In this document: positions 56,066 through 64,000 of the stretch, in pieces
Numbering within the stretch: the stretch's first letter is position 1
How the letters are laid out: every line of letters starts with the position of its first letter
From: Prevotella sp. UBA2809
GTDB taxonomy: Bacteria; Bacteroidota; Bacteroidia; Bacteroidales; Bacteroidaceae
Direction: 5' to 3'
Assembly (NCBI GenBank): GCA_002351725.1
Contig: DEHD01000023.1
Coordinates: forward strand, 1-64,000
DNA: 64,000 nt
Position numbers and translations under genes: made by a program
The notes under the pieces: generated by a model
The model's database searches: none
What the model saw: only the letters and a program-made list of their open reading frames with translations
Told to the model about the DNA's origin: nothing

Positions 56066-59000
56066 TCTCAAGCTCATAGTCTACGGGTTTTGCATGGGCA
56101 TACTGAGCCAACTCAGCAGCAACCTCCTCGTTCTCGTCATCCTCGAATACCAGAGGCTTGAACTTCTCCTGGATAGTCTGGAAGATAACAAACAGAGTTG
56201 GAACCACAAACAGCTGGAGGATAGTACCAATCAACATACCACCAACGGCAGCAGCACCCAGTGTCTGGTTACCATTCTTACCAACACCGCTGGCAAACAT
56301 CATTGGCAGCAGACCGATAACCATGGCCAGAGAGGTCATGAGGATAGGACGCAGACGAGCAGCAGCACCAAGAACAGCCGACCATGAAATGGCCATACCC
56401 GTCTGACGGCGCTCAAGTGCGAACTGTACGATCAGGATAGCGTTCTTTGCCAACAGACCAATCAGCATGATGAGCGAGATCTGCATGTAGATATCGTTGG
56501 CATGGCCGAACAGCTGAGTAAAGAGGAAACAGCCTGCCAGACCGAATGGAACAGAGAGCACTACAGAGAGTGGCAGGATGTACGACTCGTACTGTGCCGA
56601 CAGGATGAGGTAGATGAAGATGAAACACAGCAGGAAGATGATACCTGTGGTGTTAGATGCCTTAGCCTCCTCACGTGTCAATCCAGAATAGTCGTAAGTA
56701 TAACCTGTAGGCAGAATCTGCTTGCCCACCTCGTCGATAGCCTTCAAGGCCTCACCAGTTGAATAGCCATCAGCCACAGTACCTGTTACGTTGATAGATG
56801 TAAACAGGTTGAAGCGGTTAATGTTCAATGGGCCATATACACGCTCCAGGTTACAGAACTCCTGAACAGGCGACATTCCCGCAGGCGTGCGAACATATAT
56901 ACTATTAAGCGACTCTGGTGTCATACGTGTCTCAGGAGAACCCTGAATCATCACACGGTAGAGTTTACCGAATGAGTTGAAGTTTGAACCATACAGTCCA
57001 CCATAGTAACCCTGCAGTGTGCTGAGCACAGCTGTTGGCGAGATGCCAGCCTGCTTACACTTAGCCACATCCACATGTACCATGTACTGAGGATAGCCTG
57101 GGTTGTAAGAGGTTTGTGCCGTCTGGAACTCAGGGCGCTTGTTGAGTTCTACCAGGAACTCCTTAACCACACCGAAGAATCGGTTCAGATCGCCACCAGT
57201 ACGGTCCTGCATAACCAGCGAGATACCCGAGTTAGCAGAGAATCCAGGAATCATTGGGGGCGAGAATGCCAGAATCTGCGCATCCTTGATATGAGCCGTC
57301 TTGATAAAGATCTGGGCAATCACACCTGTAGCATCGTATGGATTGATAAAGAAGCGATAGATGCCATCACCCTGCCAGAGACCACTGATCTTCCACCAGA
57401 GACCTTTCTGACGCTCCTCAAAGGGCTTCAGTTTGATGATAAACGTACCCTGGTCGGAACCGGCACCAGCGATGAAGTTATAACCCTGAACCATCTCACG
57501 GTTCTTGATAGCAGGAATCTGCGACAGAATAGAATCCACCTGCAGCACAACCTGCTTGGTACGAGCCTCAGAAGTAGCAGGAGGCATGGAGATAGTACAG
57601 AACAGAGTACCTGTATCCTCGTCGGGCACCAGACCAGTCTTGGTAGTAACGAAGGTTACTGCCAACACGGCGATACCTACAACTACGGTACCGATAATGG
57701 CCCATGGCTTGCGCACCAGTTTCTCCAGAATATTCTTATACTTACCGATAGTGGTATCGAAAGCCACGTTGAACGACTGGTGGAACCTATCCACACGCGA
57801 CATCTTCTTCTCGTGACCCTCCTTATCATGAGGCTTCAGGAAGATAGCACACAGGGCTGGCGACAGTGTCAAGGCGTTAACAGCCGAGATGATAATACTG
57901 ATAGCCATGGTTACACCGAACTCACGGTAGAAAGTACCTGATGTACCACCAATGAATGATACAGGCACAAACACAGCTGCCATCACCAGGGTGATAGAGA
58001 TAATAGCGCCTGAAATCTCGTTCATGGCATCGATAGAGGCCGTCAACGGACTCTTATAACCCTGGTCGAGCTTAGCATGAACAGCCTCAACCACCACGAT
58101 GGCATCATCCACCACAATGGCGATGGCCAGCAGCAGGGCCGACAGTACCAGCAGGTTGATTGAGAATCCCATGACGTTCAGGAAGAAGAATGTACCAACC
58201 AGTGATACAGGCACAGCAATCAGAGGGATAAGCGTAGAACGCATGTCCTGCAGGAATATGTAAACCACGAAGAATACCAGAGCCAAGGTCATGAAGAGGG
58301 TAAATACAACCTCCTCGATTGAGGCGTAGAGGAACTCGGTTACATCATAGTTGATCTTCACCTCCATGCCTGGTGGCATCAGTTTCTTCTGCGACTCCAG
58401 CTCAGCCTTTACCTGCTTGGCAATCTCGTTAGCATTCGAACCAGCTACCTGCTGAATCATGGTCATTACTGAAGGAACACCATTGTTCTTCATCGATACC
58501 GAGTAGCCTTCACCACCCAGCTCAATCTTAGCCAGATCCTTCAGCTTCAGTGTCTGTCCGTTAGCATCGCTCTTAATGATGATGTTGCCAAACTCCTCGG
58601 CAGTACGGAAACGACCTGTATAACGCATCGAATACTCGTAAGCCACATTGGAAGCCTGCTCACCAAACTTACCTGGTGCAGCCTCGATGTTCTGCTCGGC
58701 CAGAGCGGCTGTGATATCTGATGGAATCAGACTGTGCTGCTTCATCACGTCGGGCTTCAGCCATATACGCATAGCGTAGGTCTTCGAGCTGAATCCAGAA
58801 GCATCACCCACACCCTCGATACGCTTCAGGGCTGGTACAATATTAATAGCGTTGTAGTTGGTAAGGAACTCGTCGTCATAACGTCCGTCGGATGTCAGCG
58901 AATACATCAGTACCTGTGATGACTGACGCTTTACCACGCGCACACCAATCTGGTTAACCTCGGCAGGCAACAGGGCAGTGGCCTGACTCACACGGTTCTG

Positions 59001-59321
59001 AACGTTAACGGCACACATATCCGGGTTCATACCCTGACGGAACATCACCTGAATCATAGCCGAACCAGGCGATGAAGTAGATGTGATATAATCCATACCC
59101 TCAACACCGTTGATACTCTCCTCAAGTGGCGTAACAACGGCATTCTTCACCGTCTGAGCATCGGCACCTGGGTAGCTACCTATTACCACGATGTTAGGCG
59201 GCGCAATATTCGGATACTGCTCGATAGGAAGCGAGACCAGTCCGATGAAACCCAGCAGTACGATGAGGATAGAAATCACCGTAGACAGTACCGGGCGTTT
59301 AATAAAATTCGTAAATGTCAT
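56061..59321 (-). CDS. RND multidrug efflux pump, HAE1 family
   Basis: A 1086-residue inner-membrane pump with 12 spans and two large periplasmic loops. The first span RPVLSTVISILIVLLGFIGL, the proton-relay Asp pair in span 4 (AIVVDDAIVVVEA) and the TM11 motif GMLIGTILQLFVVPTLFV are as in AcrB/MexB. It exports hydrophobic drugs, bile acids or similar compounds by proton antiport. A C-terminal charged tail of about 30 residues follows the last span. Bounded on both sides by heptamer arrays. Confidence 0.95.
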   Translation of the reverse strand: MTFTNFIKRPVLSTVISILIVLLGFIGLVSLPIEQYPNIAPPNIVVIGSYPGADAQTVKNAVVTPLEESINGVEGMDYITSTSSPGSAMIQVMFRQGMNPDMCAVNVQNRVSQATALLPAEVNQIGVRVVKRQSSQVLMYSLTSDGRYDDEFLTNYNAINIVPALKRIEGVGDASGFSSKTYAMRIWLKPDVMKQHSLIPSDITAALAEQNIEAAPGKFGEQASNVAYEYSMRYTGRFRTAEEFGNIIIKSDANGQTLKLKDLAKIELGGEGYSVSMKNNGVPSVMTMIQQVAGSNANEIAKQVKAELESQKKLMPPGMEVKINYDVTEFLYASIEEVVFTLFMTLALVFFVVYIFLQDMRSTLIPLIAVPVSLVGTFFFLNVMGFSINLLVLSALLLAIAIVVDDAIVVVEAVHAKLDQGYKSPLTASIDAMNEISGAIISITLVMAAVFVPVSFIGGTSGTFYREFGVTMAISIIISAVNALTLSPALCAIFLKPHDKEGHEKKMSRVDRFHQSFNVAFDTTIGKYKNILEKLVRKPWAIIGTVVVGIAVLAVTFVTTKTGLVPDEDTGTLFCTISMPPATSEARTKQVVLQVDSILSQIPAIKNREMVQGYNFIAGAGSDQGTFIIKLKPFEERQKGLWWKISGLWQGDGIYRFFINPYDATGVIAQIFIKTAHIKDAQILAFSPPMIPGFSANSGISLVMQDRTGGDLNRFFGVVKEFLVELNKRPEFQTAQTSYNPGYPQYMVHVDVAKCKQAGISPTAVLSTLQGYYGGLYGSNFNSFGKLYRVMIQGSPETRMTPESLNSIYVRTPAGMSPVQEFCNLERVYGPLNINRFNLFTSINVTGTVADGYSTGEALKAIDEVGKQILPTGYTYDYSGLTREEAKASNTTGIIFLLCFIFIYLILSAQYESYILPLSVVLSVPFGLAGCFLFTQLFGHANDIYMQISLIMLIGLLAKNAILIVQFALERRQTGMAISWSAVLGAAARLRPILMTSLAMVIGLLPMMFASGVGKNGNQTLGAAAVGGMLIGTILQLFVVPTLFVIFQTIQEKFKPLVFEDDENEEVAAELAQYAHAKPVDYELEK

Positions 59322-59330
59322 AATCTAACT

Positions 59331-59358
59331 ATTCACTTTTCACTATTCACTATTCACT
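59331..59358 (-). repeat. Stop-to-start heptamer array (TAGTGAA), 4 units
   Basis: Four 7-nt units (plus-strand ATTCACT three times, TTTCACT once) and a partial unit lie between the adaptor-gene TAG, which starts the array, and the pump ATG. Same unit as at 28751, 30072 and 56031. Confidence 0.9.
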
Positions 59359-60535
59359 ATTTCTTCATCGATCCAACGATGTCACCAGCAGTCATAGCCT
59401 TAGCCTGCTCCTCAATTTTCTGGGTATAGCGCTCAGGAGTGATGGGCACAATCTCCATGCCATCGCTCAGTTTGGTGATACCATTAGTAACATACTTGTC
59501 GCCAGTCTTCAAACCGCCAGTAACAATATAGTTCATACCATCATTCTGTGTAGCAACGGTAATCTCGCTGTACTTCACCTTGTTATCGGCACCCAGCAGG
59601 TAAACGAACTTCTTGTTCTGAACCTCTGATACAGCCGACTGTGGGATGATGATAGCAGATGAAGAGTTGTGAGGAATAACAATAGCACCAGAACCACCAC
59701 TCTTCAGTACACGCTGTGGGTTCTGGAACAGGGCGATGAGCTGTACACTACCAGTAGCAGCATCGATCACACCACTCATCTTGGTTACTGTACCCTCGAG
59801 GTCGTACATGCTACCATCAGCCAGGCGCAGCTTCACAGCTGGGAACTTCTCGATAGCACCCTTCTGACCACCTGCATCCTTGCTCATCTCGAGTGCGTCC
59901 TTCTCTGTTACTGAGAAGTAAACCTCCATCGACGAGTTGTTCGATACGGTTGTCAGCACATTGCCTGTGCTTACCAGTGCACCTACCTTATATGGCAGTG
60001 TGCCTACCACACCAGCTGCAGGGCTCTTCACGTAGCAGTAGCTCAGCATCTCCTTGGCCGAAGACAGCGAAGCCTCTGCCTGAGCCAGACCAGCCTTAGC
60101 CTGCTCATAAGCGTTTGTGGCACTCTGCAGCTCAAAATCACCAATCACGCCACTCTCATGTAACTTCTGTGAGTTCTCGAAACTCAGTTTTGCGGTGTTT
60201 ACACTTGCCTTTGCTGTATTTACGCTTGCCTGAGCCTGACGCACCTGTGCCTGATAAGTAACGTTATCAATAACAAACAAAACCTGACCGGCACTTACTG
60301 TCTGGCCCTCTTTTACATTAATCTGTGTGATAAAACCAGCCACCTTAGGACTAATCTGCACATCCTGCACACCCTTGATAGTAGCAGGATAAGTGGTTTG
60401 AGTTGTTGAACTCTGAGTACCAACTGTTACTACAGGATACTCGTTGTCGCCAAAGGTTGGGCGACCACCACCACCGCCACACGACGCCAAAATCATTGAC
60501 GCTGCAGCCATAACCAAAAACTTACTTTTCATCAT
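59357..60535 (-). CDS. RND periplasmic adaptor (membrane-fusion protein)
   Basis: A 392-residue adaptor of the AcrA/MexA type with lipobox (MILASCGGGG, Cys 19), barrel-sandwich part (about 45-75 and 155-190, with IKGVQDVQISPKVAGFITQINVKEGQTV as lipoyl-like half), helical hairpin (about 85-150, Ala/Lys/Ser-rich), beta-barrel and membrane-proximal domain. It links the pump to the outer-membrane factor. First gene of the efflux operon. Two ATG codons stand in tandem; the first is used. Upstream lie a -7 box and two dyads. Confidence 0.92.
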   Translation of the reverse strand: MMKSKFLVMAAASMILASCGGGGGRPTFGDNEYPVVTVGTQSSTTQTTYPATIKGVQDVQISPKVAGFITQINVKEGQTVSAGQVLFVIDNVTYQAQVRQAQASVNTAKASVNTAKLSFENSQKLHESGVIGDFELQSATNAYEQAKAGLAQAEASLSSAKEMLSYCYVKSPAAGVVGTLPYKVGALVSTGNVLTTVSNNSSMEVYFSVTEKDALEMSKDAGGQKGAIEKFPAVKLRLADGSMYDLEGTVTKMSGVIDAATGSVQLIALFQNPQRVLKSGGSGAIVIPHNSSSAIIIPQSAVSEVQNKKFVYLLGADNKVKYSEITVATQNDGMNYIVTGGLKTGDKYVTNGITKLSDGMEIVPITPERYTQKIEEQAKAMTAGDIVGSMKK

Positions 60536-60565
60536 ACTAACTATTTGTATCTAATTTATTTCGTT

Positions 60566-60615
60566 AAAAAACGCACCCCGAAAACTTTTCGAGTTGCGTG
60601 TAGTTTTCGGGGTGC
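60566..60615 (-). promoter_or_regulatory. 14-bp inverted repeat in the efflux-operon leader, with T6
   Basis: GCACCCCGAAAACT (60573-60586 on the plus strand) has its exact inverted copy at 60602-60615, 15 nt apart. On the minus strand the hairpin is followed by a T6 run. The promoter-distal arm overlaps the G of the -7 box. Two readings are possible: an operator for a dimeric repressor, or a terminator for transcripts coming from the upstream barrel gene. RNA started at the efflux promoter would contain only part of the upstream arm. Confidence 0.7.
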
Positions 60616-60622
60616 AAAGATA
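60615..60622 (-). promoter_or_regulatory. -7 box (TATCTTTG) of the RND efflux operon
   Basis: Perfect TAnnTTTG followed by CAC, 79 nt before the adaptor ATG. It is flanked by a 14-bp inverted repeat downstream and an 18-bp palindrome upstream. Confidence 0.75.
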
Positions 60623-60628
60623 CTAAAA

Positions 60629-60646
60629 ATATATCTAAAGATATAT
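60629..60646. promoter_or_regulatory. 18-bp palindrome between -7 and -33 of the efflux promoter
   Basis: ATATATCT, AA, then AGATATAT: a perfect dyad centred in the promoter spacer, 6 nt upstream of the -7 box. The place and symmetry suit a TetR- or MarR-type operator. No such regulator gene lies in the window. Confidence 0.6.
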
Positions 60647-60679
60647 CCTAAACGATGCTTTTTTAACAAAGTTTATTGT

Positions 60680-61141
60680 TTACAAGGGAAAAATAAGACC
60701 GATGTTCAATGTACTCTTACCATCGTACTGGGTCTTGTAGTTGTACTCAACCTTGAAACCGAGGTTGCTGTTGAGGGGCACCTCAATACCAGCACCGATG
60801 TTCAGACCAAGCTTTGAATCGCTGGTATCACCAGTCCATCCCAATACATTCAGACCAGCCAGAGGATAGAGAATAACAGTGCTGTTAGGAATACGGAACA
60901 GATACTCTACATTGGCGTTCACATTCCAAGCACTTACACCATCCTTCTTAAAGAAATAATCGAACTGGCCTACACCACGAACATTATTCATGAACTCATA
61001 GCCCACATTAGCACCAAGACCGGCATTATTAGGCGAATCAATCATGTAGTCGAAGTGTGCACCAAAAGTTGTCTTACCTACCTGAGCGAAAGATGTCATA
61101 CTGAACATCATCACGCTAACAATCATCAAAAACTTTTTCAT
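60680..61141 (-). CDS. Small outer-membrane beta-barrel protein
   Basis: A 153-residue protein: signal peptide (1-19, ends TSFAQ), then about eight amphipathic strands ending in Leu (TLNIGLIFPL), as in OmpX/OmpW/opacity-like porins. Strand turns such as NNAGLGANVGYEF and LGLNIGAGIEVPLNSNLGFK support an 8-stranded barrel. No specific function can be given. It lies upstream of the efflux operon on the same strand, with a probable own promoter. Confidence 0.75.
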   Translation of the reverse strand: MKKFLMIVSVMMFSMTSFAQVGKTTFGAHFDYMIDSPNNAGLGANVGYEFMNNVRGVGQFDYFFKKDGVSAWNVNANVEYLFRIPNSTVILYPLAGLNVLGWTGDTSDSKLGLNIGAGIEVPLNSNLGFKVEYNYKTQYDGKSTLNIGLIFPL

Positions 61142-61171
61142 AACAGTTTTTTAAGAATTAAATTAATAATA

Positions 61172-61179
61172 CAAATATA
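61172..61179 (-). promoter_or_regulatory. Possible -7 box (TATATTTG) of the small barrel gene
   Basis: Matches TAnnTTTG but lacks the common CA after G; 30 nt before the ATG and just past the DUF5009 stop codon. Confidence 0.4.
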
Positions 61180-61180
61180 T

Positions 61181-62260
61181 CTACAGTTTGATATAGATTT
61201 TCTTTCTGTAAAGCACATAGCCTATCGCAAAGTTCAGCAATACGAAATAAACGGCATAGGCCAGCGATGTCCACTTGAGTACAGGAATCACGGAATGTAT
61301 GGCGTTATACACCACCGTAGAAACCCCGATATTATTTAACAAAATAGCCAGCAACTCACTCGACACATACAGCGCCAGTGCGTTCACGCCAAACACGTGG
61401 AAGAAGGTGGTCCAACCGCTTTTCTGCTGTATATCGATAATATACATCAGCAAGGCCTGCAAAAGCGATGCCAGACCACAAGTCATCAGCACGTAGCTGG
61501 GGCTCCAGATGCGCTTGTTCAGAGGCAGGCCGTAGCTCAGCAGATAACCGCCTATCACGCCTATCGCACCCACCACAAACAGGGCGATGATATTCTGCTC
61601 TATCGTCTCACGCTTACGTATCAGCATACCACAGTAGAATCCCAGCAGCACATGAGCCACACTCGAGATGGTGCCTACCAGTCCCTCAGGGTCAACAGCA
61701 CTCTTATGATACAGATGGTCGTAGCCAAAGAGTTTCAAGTCAACTTGAGCCAGAATGTTCTCGCTGGCATTCTCGGAATAGCCGTTGCCTAGCACTAATA
61801 TAGCCGTGTAAACCACCAGCAGTGCTGCAATGGTGTGCAGGGTGTACTTGTGATTGCAGAACAAGGCAAACAGCGACACGATGCCATAGCAGAGGGCGAT
61901 GCGCTGCATCACAGCCCAAATGCGCAGATGTCCGAAGCACAGCAAGTCGCCCTCAATCGCATGATCGAACCAGTTGATAAACAGTCCGATGGCAAACAAC
62001 AGCACAGTGCGCTTAACAATGCGTCGGATAACCTGCGGAGTGGGTTTAAACTCCGACTTCACCAGCGACAGATAACACGAGATACCCATAATAAACAGGA
62101 AGAAGGGGAACACCAGGTCGCATGGTGTCATACCGTTCCACTCTGAGTGTCCCAGCATCTCGAACGATTCTCCCCAACCGTTGTTCACCAGTATCATTCC
62201 TGCTACTGTAATTCCGCGCAGGATATCGAGCGACAATAGACGTTGACTGTTACTTGCCAT
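61181..62260 (-). CDS. HGSNAT-like (DUF5009) membrane acetyltransferase
   Basis: A 359-residue polytopic protein (about 10 spans) of the DUF5009 group related to human heparan-alpha-glucosaminide N-acetyltransferase. The stretch GHSEWNGMTPCDLVFPFFLF aligns by eye with the human sequence around the active-site His 269 (HASWNGLTVADLVFPWFVF); here the His is residue 38. The human enzyme carries acetyl from acetyl-CoA across the membrane to terminal glucosamine. It follows a GH89 gene, whose human homologue NAGLU removes the GlcNAc so formed. Substrate in the bacterium is inferred, not shown. Confidence 0.8.
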   Translation of the reverse strand: MASNSQRLLSLDILRGITVAGMILVNNGWGESFEMLGHSEWNGMTPCDLVFPFFLFIMGISCYLSLVKSEFKPTPQVIRRIVKRTVLLFAIGLFINWFDHAIEGDLLCFGHLRIWAVMQRIALCYGIVSLFALFCNHKYTLHTIAALLVVYTAILVLGNGYSENASENILAQVDLKLFGYDHLYHKSAVDPEGLVGTISSVAHVLLGFYCGMLIRKRETIEQNIIALFVVGAIGVIGGYLLSYGLPLNKRIWSPSYVLMTCGLASLLQALLMYIIDIQQKSGWTTFFHVFGVNALALYVSSELLAILLNNIGVSTVVYNAIHSVIPVLKWTSLAYAVYFVLLNFAIGYVLYRKKIYIKL

Positions 62261-62270
62261 ATTTTTGCCT

Positions 62271-62297
62271 ACGGATTTTACGGATTATACGGATTTA
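62271..62297 (-). repeat. Stop-to-start 9-nt array (ACGGATTNN), 3 units
   Basis: Three 9-nt units (plus-strand ACGGATT plus two bases) run from the GH89 TAA stop codon, which lies in the first unit, to near the acetyltransferase ATG. The sense strand reads AATCCGTA with TAA and TAG triplets. Confidence 0.8.
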
Positions 62298-64000
62298 TTT
62301 TATCAACTCGATCACTTTTCTGGCTACGTCTACAGGCGAGCCTTCGGGGGTGGCGCTGTATGGTGTCTGGTCGAGCGTCCAAGGCTCTTCCATCGCATAG
62401 TAATCAAGCTTTACCTCCTGTGGCAGAGCCAGAGCAAACAGCTCAGCAGCTGTCTTTGTAGCATTCGGACCACCACCCAGCAGTTCTGGCTGTGTACCTG
62501 TCTGCGCCTTCATCTGTGCTGCCAGAGCATCGAAATAAGCCTTCCAGCGCACATAGTAGAAGTCTTTTAGCAGTCCTTGCCACTCCTTATGGGCATAGTC
62601 GCGCAGACCACCGGTGTCAGCGCAGTAGCGATTACCCCAGGTGGTTATCTGTACGCGCGCGTTCCACTCATACAGTTTCTTTTCTGCAGCATTGTTGCCT
62701 GCATTCACAGCGCCCTGAGTCCAGTGTCCCACACGGAACTCAGTGCGTGTACCCAACAGCTTGTCCTGCATCAGCAACATATCCAGGAAGCGCTTGGCAT
62801 CCTTTTCAAACCCCTTTCTGTCAAAGCTCTTGTAATCGGCAATGGTATGCTGATACTGCTTGCGAGCCTGATCGGCCAAAGCCTGACGGGTGATATCCAC
62901 CAAGTCGTATTCAAAATTATTATTGCCACGATATTTCCCAGCCACACTGTTCATCAGGCGTGCAGCCTCAAGGGTTGCTGATGGGTCATAGTAGTTCTTC
63001 ATCTTCGACCAGCTTGATGCCTGGAAGTTGTTAAGCGTTGGGCGCCCGCAGAAGATGCTCTCGTGAGGGCCCTGCTGATTGTTGCCTGCAGGACAGTTGT
63101 AAATAGAGGCCACCAGTATCTGCCAAGCCTTTTCGATGACAGCATCTGCCACGCCATAGCGTGCCTTCACATAATCTTTTATCCACGCCTCCTTGGTAAA
63201 CTTCTCAGGGCGCCAGGGCAGTTCACTCATCAGCTCAAACATCACGGGGTTATTCTCACTTCCCTCCATCGTAAAGCCGATACCTTTCAGGTGTTGGCTG
63301 GTGGGTGTTGGCTGGTGGGTGTTGGCTGCATAAAAGTTGTCCAAAAGTTGATCCATACGACCGTGCAGACCTACGTTGGCACCGAAGTTCTCAAGCATAC
63401 AGAACAGCCACTCGTGCTGCTTATATCCCTCTTCGCGCTTCCAGATGCTTGGGATGCCGAACATAGGGCGGCATTCTGAGAACAGGTCGAGCACCAGCAG
63501 ATCGCCAGCCTTCATACCGTCTACCATCTGAGGGCGGGGGTTCTCGGTCCATCCCTGTATCACCCACACGGCCTTAGGATTCACCCTCTTCATGGCCTGC
63601 ATCATAGCCTCTCCAGCCTCGGCATAGTCTATCGATGGGTCATCGTTACTCTCATGGAAAGGATCCATAGAATAGTAATCAGCCTTGCCGAACAGTTTTG
63701 TAAGCTCATTATAATATAATGTGGCAATCTCAGCAAATCTGGCATCAGTTGGCAGCAGGTTGGCAGGGCGTTGGAATCCGTTCCACAAGCCTGCATCGGC
63801 CACATTCAAGCCCAACTTCTCTTTTGCATCGTGGGGTACCATTCCACAGTATCCTGGCAGTACAGGGTGCATACCCAACTGCTTCATGCGGGCCAGAATC
63901 TGCTTCTGCAACTTCTCCTGTCGGGCGTACCACGATGTGGGCAGCGGTCCACCCCATCCTTCAAGGTTATTCATCTCCCACCATGCCAGGAAAGCAGGTC
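62295..64000 (-). CDS. GH89 alpha-N-acetylglucosaminidase (partial, N terminus beyond the window)
   Basis: The visible 568 residues are the C-terminal part of a NAGLU-type GH89 enzyme. The frame is open to the window edge and reads LAWWEMNNLEGWGGPLP at the start of the visible part, which matches the catalytic (alpha/beta)8 domain; the ATG at 63974 is internal. Further conserved blocks are DPFHESNDDPSIDYAEAG, VWVIQGWTENP and LDLFSECRP, with a catalytic Glu in the first; the all-alpha C-terminal domain follows. It hydrolyses terminal alpha-GlcNAc, known from heparan sulfate and gastric mucin glycans. An in-gene repeat (63291-63327) encodes HQPTPTSQHL. It is followed by the HGSNAT-like gene. 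Confidence 0.9.
   Translation of the reverse strand, partial: PAFLAWWEMNNLEGWGGPLPTSWYARQEKLQKQILARMKQLGMHPVLPGYCGMVPHDAKEKLGLNVADAGLWNGFQRPANLLPTDARFAEIATLYYNELTKLFGKADYYSMDPFHESNDDPSIDYAEAGEAMMQAMKRVNPKAVWVIQGWTENPRPQMVDGMKAGDLLVLDLFSECRPMFGIPSIWKREEGYKQHEWLFCMLENFGANVGLHGRMDQLLDNFYAANTHQPTPTSQHLKGIGFTMEGSENNPVMFELMSELPWRPEKFTKEAWIKDYVKARYGVADAVIEKAWQILVASIYNCPAGNNQQGPHESIFCGRPTLNNFQASSWSKMKNYYDPSATLEAARLMNSVAGKYRGNNNFEYDLVDITRQALADQARKQYQHTIADYKSFDRKGFEKDAKRFLDMLLMQDKLLGTRTEFRVGHWTQGAVNAGNNAAEKKLYEWNARVQITTWGNRYCADTGGLRDYAHKEWQGLLKDFYYVRWKAYFDALAAQMKAQTGTQPELLGGGPNATKTAAELFALALPQEVKLDYYAMEEPWTLDQTPYSATPEGSPVDVARKVIELIK
63291..63327 (-). repeat. In-gene 14-nt repeat (two heptamers), 2.6 copies
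   Basis: GTGTTGGCTGGTGG occurs twice in tandem plus nine bases of a third copy, in the GH89 gene. The unit can be read as two related heptamers (TGTTGGC, TGGTGGG). Encodes a Thr/Pro/His/Gln-rich loop. Confidence 0.85.

Noticed and set aside
60573..60615. Classical riboswitch or attenuator in the efflux leader
   Set aside because: The predicted RNA start lies inside the upstream arm, so the full hairpin would not be in RNA made from that promoter.

Overview
The window looks like a chromosomal segment of a Bacteroidales bacterium, most likely a Prevotella or Prevotella-like genus. The evidence is Bacteroidota-type promoters (-7 box TAnnTTTG, sometimes with a TTTG -33 box) in front of most operons, a 290-residue primary sigma factor, PorQ of type IX secretion, DUF2723/DUF4230/DUF5686/DUF3098/DUF5009 proteins, the ftsX-DUF3098-uppP-truB-queA-folK cluster, and several secreted glycoside hydrolases. 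There are no transposases, phage genes, CRISPR arrays or rRNA. The only RNA gene seen is one tRNA-Ser(GGA).

Layout. 1-6 kb: a DUF3575/OmpA outer-membrane protein, a DUF4738 lipoprotein divergent from two tandem DUF4230 genes, a TPR sensor kinase, and the primary sigma factor. 6-17 kb: GH2 beta-galactosidase-like enzyme, a secreted LPP20/NTF2-like protein, a GH31 alpha-xylosidase-like enzyme with a PA14 insert, and a propeller sensor with a degenerate kinase half. 17-23 kb: an operon of nucleotidyltransferase, ATP-grasp enzyme, CDP-alcohol phosphatidyltransferase, HAD hydrolase and DUF5686 outer-membrane protein, which looks like an uncharacterised activated-headgroup pathway. 23-25 kb: GIN-domain lipoprotein and a PAS kinase. 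25-38 kb (plus strand): RlmL-type methyltransferase, S9 peptidase, purD, two membrane proteins, DUF2723 glycosyltransferase, polysaccharide deacetylase, GH3 beta-glucosidase. 38-43 kb (minus): an ExbB/ExbD set with an unknown small membrane protein, an Lrp regulator, tRNA-Ser, tatD, a polyprenyl synthase and TonB. 43-46 kb: porQ-cmk and a FadL-family protein. 46-51 kb: the ftsX-to-folK cluster. 51-54 kb: radical SAM protein, purine permease, sensor kinase. 54-61 kb: RND efflux operon (adaptor, pump, outer-membrane factor) with an LpxA-like gene at its end. 61-64 kb: a small beta-barrel protein, then an HGSNAT-like acetyltransferase beside a GH89 alpha-N-acetylglucosaminidase cut by the right edge.

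The most striking structure not explained by genes is a dispersed family of short degenerate tandem arrays with a unit of 7 nt (sometimes 8 or 9). About ten sit exactly at stop-to-start junctions inside operons. There the sense strand carries stop-containing units such as TAGTGAA or TAATTGA; the array often begins in the upstream stop codon and can supply the next start codon. At least eight more lie inside coding sequences (GH2 has four, plus a C8 run; GH31, HAD and GH89 also have them), placed so that the sense strand reads through. Since 7 and 8 are not multiples of 3, loss or gain of one unit there would shift the frame.

Other themes are intrinsic terminators whose U-tract directly abuts the -7 box of the next gene (four cases), terminators with the stop codon in the hairpin loop, convergent genes sharing a TTAA for both stop codons, and a dyad-rich control region in front of the efflux operon. 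All functional names come from motif recognition by eye; no database search was run.
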